Shown here: piece by piece, positions 15,665-19,169 of the stretch | Layout of the letters: every line of letters starts with the position of its first letter | Numbering within the stretch: position 1 is the stretch's first letter | Source of the DNA: an uncultured Bacteroidota bacterium | GTDB taxonomy: Bacteria > Bacteroidota > Bacteroidia > JADZBD01 | Length of the DNA: 19,169 nucleotides | NCBI GenBank assembly: GCA_937924855.1 | Contig: CALEYQ010000035.1 | Span: 1-19,169, forward strand | Direction: 5' to 3' | The notes under the pieces: generated by a model | What the model was told of the DNA's origin: nothing | Seen by the model: only the letters and a program-made list of their open reading frames with translations | The model's database searches: none | Position numbers and translations under genes: made by a program

Positions 15665-16587
15665 GCAGGATTTTAATTACTGGTGCCACCGGATTTATAG
15701 GGAAACATCTCCTGGAAAAATTAAAGGACTCTTCCCATGAGGTAATCCTGTTCTCAAGAAATCCTCAGGCGACTACCCCATGGGAAAATATTAATGGATC
15801 CGTTGAAGATTCCGATCTGGCGAAAAAGTTCCCGGGTAATATCGATATTGTGATTAACCTGATGGGAAATAAGAGAGAAGCCGAACGATTTTTTCCGGTT
15901 AATGCAAGGGGTACGGAAAATCTTGTGAAAGCAGCAAAGGAGCATGGCGTTAAACGTTTTTTTCATCTGAGTTCGGTAGGAGTATATGGAATTCCCTGGT
16001 CTGGTAGGCCCAGAATAGTGGACGAAAACATCCGGCCTGAACCCAAAAACAGCTATGAAAAAAGCAAACTCAAGGGGGAGAAGGCATTGCATCATGGGCA
16101 AAATGACTTCTTGTTCCCTCAGACTGTTATTTTACGTCCCACAAATGTTTTTGGCGAACATAATCCCGAATATCCCTTGCTCAGGATGATGCGCAGGATT
16201 CAGCAGGGAAAACTTCTTCCCCTTACACCAGGGGCTAAAGTGAATTTTGTTTACGCCGGTGATGTGGCGTCTGCTATCATGTTCTTTATCGACAAACCGG
16301 AACACTCAGGAATTTATAATGCAGGCGATTCCATGTTATTGGAGTACTGGCTTTCACACATAGCAAACCTACTTGGTAAAAAACCTGAAATCATGAAAGT
16401 ACCCGGTTTTCTGATTTCTGCAACAGCTTTTTTTGCCGGTCCTTACCAACCTTATCTTGAATCGCTGAATAATAAGGTGGAGTTTTCGGGGAGCAGGTTA
16501 TCTCAACTTACCGGTCTTGAGTTCCGGCCACTTACGGGACTTGTGAAATTGCTTGAGTTTTACCGGAATCAAAAATTGATATCATGA
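15661..16587 (+). CDS. NAD-dependent epimerase/dehydratase (extended SDR)
   Basis: This 308-residue Rossmann-fold enzyme has the nucleotide-binding motif ITGATGFIGKH (G8, G11, G14), the catalytic SSVGVYG segment (S104/S105) and YEKSK (Y132, K136). It then reads VILRPTNVFGEHNPEYP and FVYAGDVASAI, which are usual for sugar-nucleotide epimerases and dehydratases. It most likely modifies a nucleotide-linked or lipid-linked sugar for the repeat unit made by this operon; the exact reaction is not readable. The end is short compared with GalE-type enzymes (about 330-340). It is joined to the polymerase and to the following glycosyltransferase by ATGA overlaps. Confidence 0.85.
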   Translation: MSRILITGATGFIGKHLLEKLKDSSHEVILFSRNPQATTPWENINGSVEDSDLAKKFPGNIDIVINLMGNKREAERFFPVNARGTENLVKAAKEHGVKRFFHLSSVGVYGIPWSGRPRIVDENIRPEPKNSYEKSKLKGEKALHHGQNDFLFPQTVILRPTNVFGEHNPEYPLLRMMRRIQQGKLLPLTPGAKVNFVYAGDVASAIMFFIDKPEHSGIYNAGDSMLLEYWLSHIANLLGKKPEIMKVPGFLISATAFFAGPYQPYLESLNNKVEFSGSRLSQLTGLEFRPLTGLVKLLEFYRNQKLIS

Positions 16588-17666
16588 AACTTTGTTTCCT
16601 GGCCGATGCAGGTTCCATTCATACCCGACGCTGGGCCGGGTATTTTTCAGGTAAAGGATATCAGGTGGATGTTATTTCCTTTAACCCCGGAGCCGTTCCG
16701 GGAGCCAGGGTGCATGTTGTTGGTGGCGGGAAGATAAATCCCTCCGGCGGAAACTGGAAAGTGCTTTTTAATATGGGGAGCGTGAAGCAATTGCTCCGGG
16801 AAATAAAGCCCGATGTACTACATGCTCATTATGCCACAAGTTACGGGCTGGTCGGTGCCCTGAGCGGCTTACGCCCCTTTGTTGTTACCGGGCTGGGAAG
16901 TGATATCCTTGTTACGCCCGATAAGTCGATATTGTACAGGGTTCTTACACGCTATGTGTTGCATAAAGCTGATCATATTACAGCCATGGCGCCGCACATG
17001 GAGCATAAAATTCTAAGCTTCAAGATCCCCCCGCATAAAGTTTCGGTAATTATGTTCGGCATAGATCCCCGGATTTTTAATCCTGCCCATCGTAGTATTC
17101 CTGAAAACAAATTTGTTCTGGTTTCTACCCGGAATTTTGAGCCGGTTTACAATATATTTTCCATTCTGAAAGCGGTAAGTAAAATAAAAAATGAAATTCC
17201 CGGAATTGAGTTGATTATGATTGGAACCGGTTCCCAGCGTAGCGAAATTGAAAATGCCTGCCGGGATCTGGAAATTTCCGATAGGGTGAGATTTACAGGC
17301 CGGATTCCCCAGGCAGAAATTGCGGAGCATCTTAATGCCGCCCATGTTTTTCTTTCGATGAGTTATTCCGATGGAAACAATGTATCACTGAACGAAGCCA
17401 TGGCCTGTAATGTATTTGCCCTCGCTTCCCGGATTCCTGCCAATACGCAATGGATTAAGGATGGAGAAAATGGCTTCCTCATTCAACCCGACGATGTAGA
17501 TGGACTCGCGGAGAAAATTTTGTATGTTTACAGGAACCGGCTTTTTCTTCCGGATAGGTTTTCTGTACTTAACTCTAATATTATTCAGGAAAAGGCCCTT
17601 TGGGAAAAAAATATGGAAAGGATGAAAGGGATTTACGAAAAACTGACACATGACAAAAAAAAGTAA
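16584..17666 (+). CDS. Glycosyltransferase family 4
   Basis: The protein is 360 residues with a GT-B fold. The N-terminal lobe starts MKLCFLADAGSIHTRRWA and includes PDVLHAHYATSYGLVGAL and TGLGSDILV. The C-terminal donor-binding lobe contains IELIMIGTGSQ, VRFTGRIP and SYSDGNNVSLNEAMACN. The last is the family's E-x7-E motif, but with D263 in the first position and E271 in the second, a conservative change. It should add one sugar to the lipid-linked repeat unit on the cytosolic face; donor and linkage are unknown. It overlaps the epimerase gene by four bases and the acyltransferase gene by 17. Confidence 0.9.
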   Translation: MKLCFLADAGSIHTRRWAGYFSGKGYQVDVISFNPGAVPGARVHVVGGGKINPSGGNWKVLFNMGSVKQLLREIKPDVLHAHYATSYGLVGALSGLRPFVVTGLGSDILVTPDKSILYRVLTRYVLHKADHITAMAPHMEHKILSFKIPPHKVSVIMFGIDPRIFNPAHRSIPENKFVLVSTRNFEPVYNIFSILKAVSKIKNEIPGIELIMIGTGSQRSEIENACRDLEISDRVRFTGRIPQAEIAEHLNAAHVFLSMSYSDGNNVSLNEAMACNVFALASRIPANTQWIKDGENGFLIQPDDVDGLAEKILYVYRNRLFLPDRFSVLNSNIIQEKALWEKNMERMKGIYEKLTHDKKK

Positions 17667-18183
17667 AATACTCATTGCCGGTGGAGGTGGTCTCGGACGT
17701 TGCATTGCGGGATTACTCACGGATATGGGGCATGTGGTGGCGGGTTTTCTCGATGACCGGAAACCCTTGGGCACGGAAGTAATAACCGGTATTAATGTAG
17801 TGGGAAGCCCCGATTCTTTTGACCCGGCCGGCGACATAAACGGATTCATCTGCGCCATCGGAGATAATAAGGCCAGAGAGTTGACCTTTATGAAATTAAA
17901 CGGAAAATTGTCGCCCTTTACTTTTGTTCATCCAACAGCCGCTATATCTGCCGATGCTACCCTTGGGCCCGGTTCCATCATACTTCCCAAGGCTGTTGTT
18001 ATGCCCCGTGCAGTATTAGGTACCGCATGCCTCATGGACGCGCTTTCTCTGGTTGATCATGATTCCCTAATAGGTGACTTTGTGCATGTAGGCCGTGGGG
18101 TTCTTATCGGAAGCGAATGCAAAATCGAAAGCTACACATATCTCGATGACGGTACCATTGTAAAATCGCGCACCACACGCTGA
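17650..18183 (+). CDS. NeuD-like sugar O/N-acyltransferase, short C-terminus
   Basis: The protein is 177 residues. An N-terminal Rossmann-like PglD/NeuD domain (KILIAGGGGLGRCIAGLL, then GFLDDR) is followed by a left-handed beta-helix with hexapeptide turns from about residue 95. The catalytic-type histidine region is SLVDHDSLIGDFVHV. Family members usually run to about 205-220 residues and end with further hexapeptide coils and a GNPAK-type tail. This one stops after YLDDGTIVKSRTTR, roughly 30-40 residues early. No continuation is readable in the other frames before the next gene, which starts seven bases later. It may therefore have a short but functional helix, or be a decayed enzyme. Its probable job is to acetylate an amino sugar of the repeat unit. 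Confidence 0.72.
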   Translation: MTKKSKILIAGGGGLGRCIAGLLTDMGHVVAGFLDDRKPLGTEVITGINVVGSPDSFDPAGDINGFICAIGDNKARELTFMKLNGKLSPFTFVHPTAAISADATLGPGSIILPKAVVMPRAVLGTACLMDALSLVDHDSLIGDFVHVGRGVLIGSECKIESYTYLDDGTIVKSRTTR

Positions 18184-18190
18184 CAATTAC

Positions 18191-19169
18191 ATGAACGCGA
18201 TTTCCGAAAAAGCCACAAAGTTTATTCCCTACACCCTTTATCTGTTGGCTTTTGTTATTCCCCTGTGGCGAGTGCTGGCCCCACCGGTAATTATGCTGCT
18301 TTGCCTTCTGGTTTTTCTCTCGGGTTCCTATAAAAGATTTACGCCCTGGATGAAATCACGCCCGCCAGCAATGCTTCTTGCCCTGCTTTACCTGGCCTAT
18401 GTCTGCGGTATGTTGCTTACTTCCGATACAAATGCAGGATTTCGCGATCTGGAAACAAAACTTTCGCTTTTTGTGCTCCCGCTTGCTATTTCTTTACTGC
18501 TTGTTCACTCGACCGTAAGCTACAGGAAAATTCTGCTCTGGTTTTCATTCGGCTGCTTCCTCAGCCTTATGTTCGGACTTATAAAAGCATCCTGGGTTGT
18601 CTGGAGTTACTGGAATAAGGCTCAGGGAGGCTGGAGCGCCACGGATTTTTTAAATCATACCGGCTTTTTCTTTGGTGTGGAACTCTCTGCCTTTATGCAC
18701 CCCGGCTATTTTTCTGTGTATCTGGTTCTCTGTATTTCCTTTTTGCTGCACGCAGTATATTATAAACAGTTTTCAGGTTCCCATTCCGGATTTTTTATTT
18801 TCCTTGCTGTGTTTTTTTCGCTGGGTGTTTTCTTGCTTGCCGCCAGCATTGGGTCTGTCGGTATGGCACTTTGCTGGTTAATTTTTATTTCTGCCGTACT
18901 TATCAGGAAAGGTCTGTATAAACTTTCTGTTGTTTCTCTACTGGTCCTGATGGGTCTGGGTCTTGCCGTTTATTTTGGAAGCGCCGTTGTTAAGAGCCGT
19001 ATCGATCAAATGATTTCCGGACTATTGAGTCCGGCAACGGATAAATCCGCAACCGAAAGTACTTCGGTCAGATTTTTGGTTTGGAAAGCAAGCGCGGATT
19101 TAATTGCGGATAATTGGCTCACCGGAGTGGGAACCGGGGATGTAAAGCAAGAACTTACCCGGAAATATG
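18191..19169 (+). CDS. O-antigen ligase-like (WaaL/Wzy_C) membrane protein, 3'-truncated by window edge
   Basis: The frame opens at the ATG at 18191, seven bases after the acyltransferase stop, and stays open to the window end (326 codons seen). About nine hydrophobic segments are visible. Near the end come TSVRFLVWKASADLI and then WLTGVGTGD, the family pattern of an arginine- and tryptophan-bearing helix entering the large periplasmic loop, followed by the GvGtGd turn. Such proteins ligate glycan to lipid A-core or to another acceptor at the periplasmic face; some relatives are polymerases or protein O-glycosyl ligases. As a separate Wzy-like gene is present, ligation is the better guess. 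The catalytic histidine region lies beyond the window. Confidence 0.8.
   Translation, partial: MNAISEKATKFIPYTLYLLAFVIPLWRVLAPPVIMLLCLLVFLSGSYKRFTPWMKSRPPAMLLALLYLAYVCGMLLTSDTNAGFRDLETKLSLFVLPLAISLLLVHSTVSYRKILLWFSFGCFLSLMFGLIKASWVVWSYWNKAQGGWSATDFLNHTGFFFGVELSAFMHPGYFSVYLVLCISFLLHAVYYKQFSGSHSGFFIFLAVFFSLGVFLLAASIGSVGMALCWLIFISAVLIRKGLYKLSVVSLLVLMGLGLAVYFGSAVVKSRIDQMISGLLSPATDKSATESTSVRFLVWKASADLIADNWLTGVGTGDVKQELTRKY

Noticed and set aside
18150..18190. Frameshift explaining the short NeuD-like protein
   Set aside because: No hexapeptide repeats or GNPAK-like tail are readable in the other frames before the next start codon.
18672..18881. Short plus-strand open frame near the window end
   Set aside because: It is a frame shadow of the ligase-like gene, whose own frame is open from 18191 to the window end.
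1..19169. CRISPR array, tRNA, insertion sequence or defence system
   Set aside because: No regularly spaced repeats, no cloverleaf-like sequence, no transposase and no known defence-family motif were seen; XerD alone is not a sign of a mobile element here.

Overview
The window looks like a chromosomal segment of a member of the Bacteroidota. The evidence is the mix of families (a CBM9-like/DUF5916 outer-membrane protein, a DUF3857 exported protein, a SpoIIE-type phosphatase on a PAS sensor), the near absence of Shine-Dalgarno sequences, and several TAnnTTTG elements, the Bacteroidota -7 promoter motif, close upstream of genes. No tRNA, rRNA, insertion sequence, CRISPR array, attachment site or origin was seen. 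Coding density is very high, and no stretch over 300 bases lacks a gene.

Layout. (1) 1-1133: the 3' part of a family 2 glycosyltransferase (+) meets aroQ (-) tail to tail with a 55-base overlap. (2) 1223-4476 (+): xerD, then a tight pair made of a membrane-anchored thiol redoxin and a membrane PAS/PP2C (SpoIIE) phosphatase. (3) 8299-4477 (-): rluE-type pseudouridine synthase (TTG start), a DUF5916 outer-membrane barrel protein and a LolD-like ABC ATPase. (4) 8346-12883 (+): a DUF3857 exported protein with a degenerate transglutaminase-like site, followed without a gap by two M16 peptidases, one catalytic (HxxEH) and one lacking the zinc site. (5) 12960-19169 (+): a surface-polysaccharide operon with Wzx-like flippase, Wzy-like polymerase, SDR epimerase/dehydratase, GT4 glycosyltransferase, a short NeuD-like acyltransferase and an O-antigen-ligase-like protein cut by the window end.

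How the genes fit together. Region 5 reads as a Wzx/Wzy assembly line: sugar modification, glycosyl transfer, flipping, polymerisation and ligation. Its first four genes are joined by ATGA stop/start overlaps, which suggests translational coupling. Region 4 is probably one transcript whose M16 pair should form a heterodimer. Regions 3 and 4 diverge from a 46-base gap holding a perfect 10-bp palindrome that contains facing -7-like elements.

No clearly new defence, mobile or RNA system is visible. The best leads are the redoxin/phosphatase pair, the pseudo-transglutaminase plus M16 operon, the palindromic divergent promoter, a pseudouridine synthase lacking its usual motif tyrosine, and promoter motifs that sit almost on start codons. 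All calls rest on reading motifs by eye; no database search was run.
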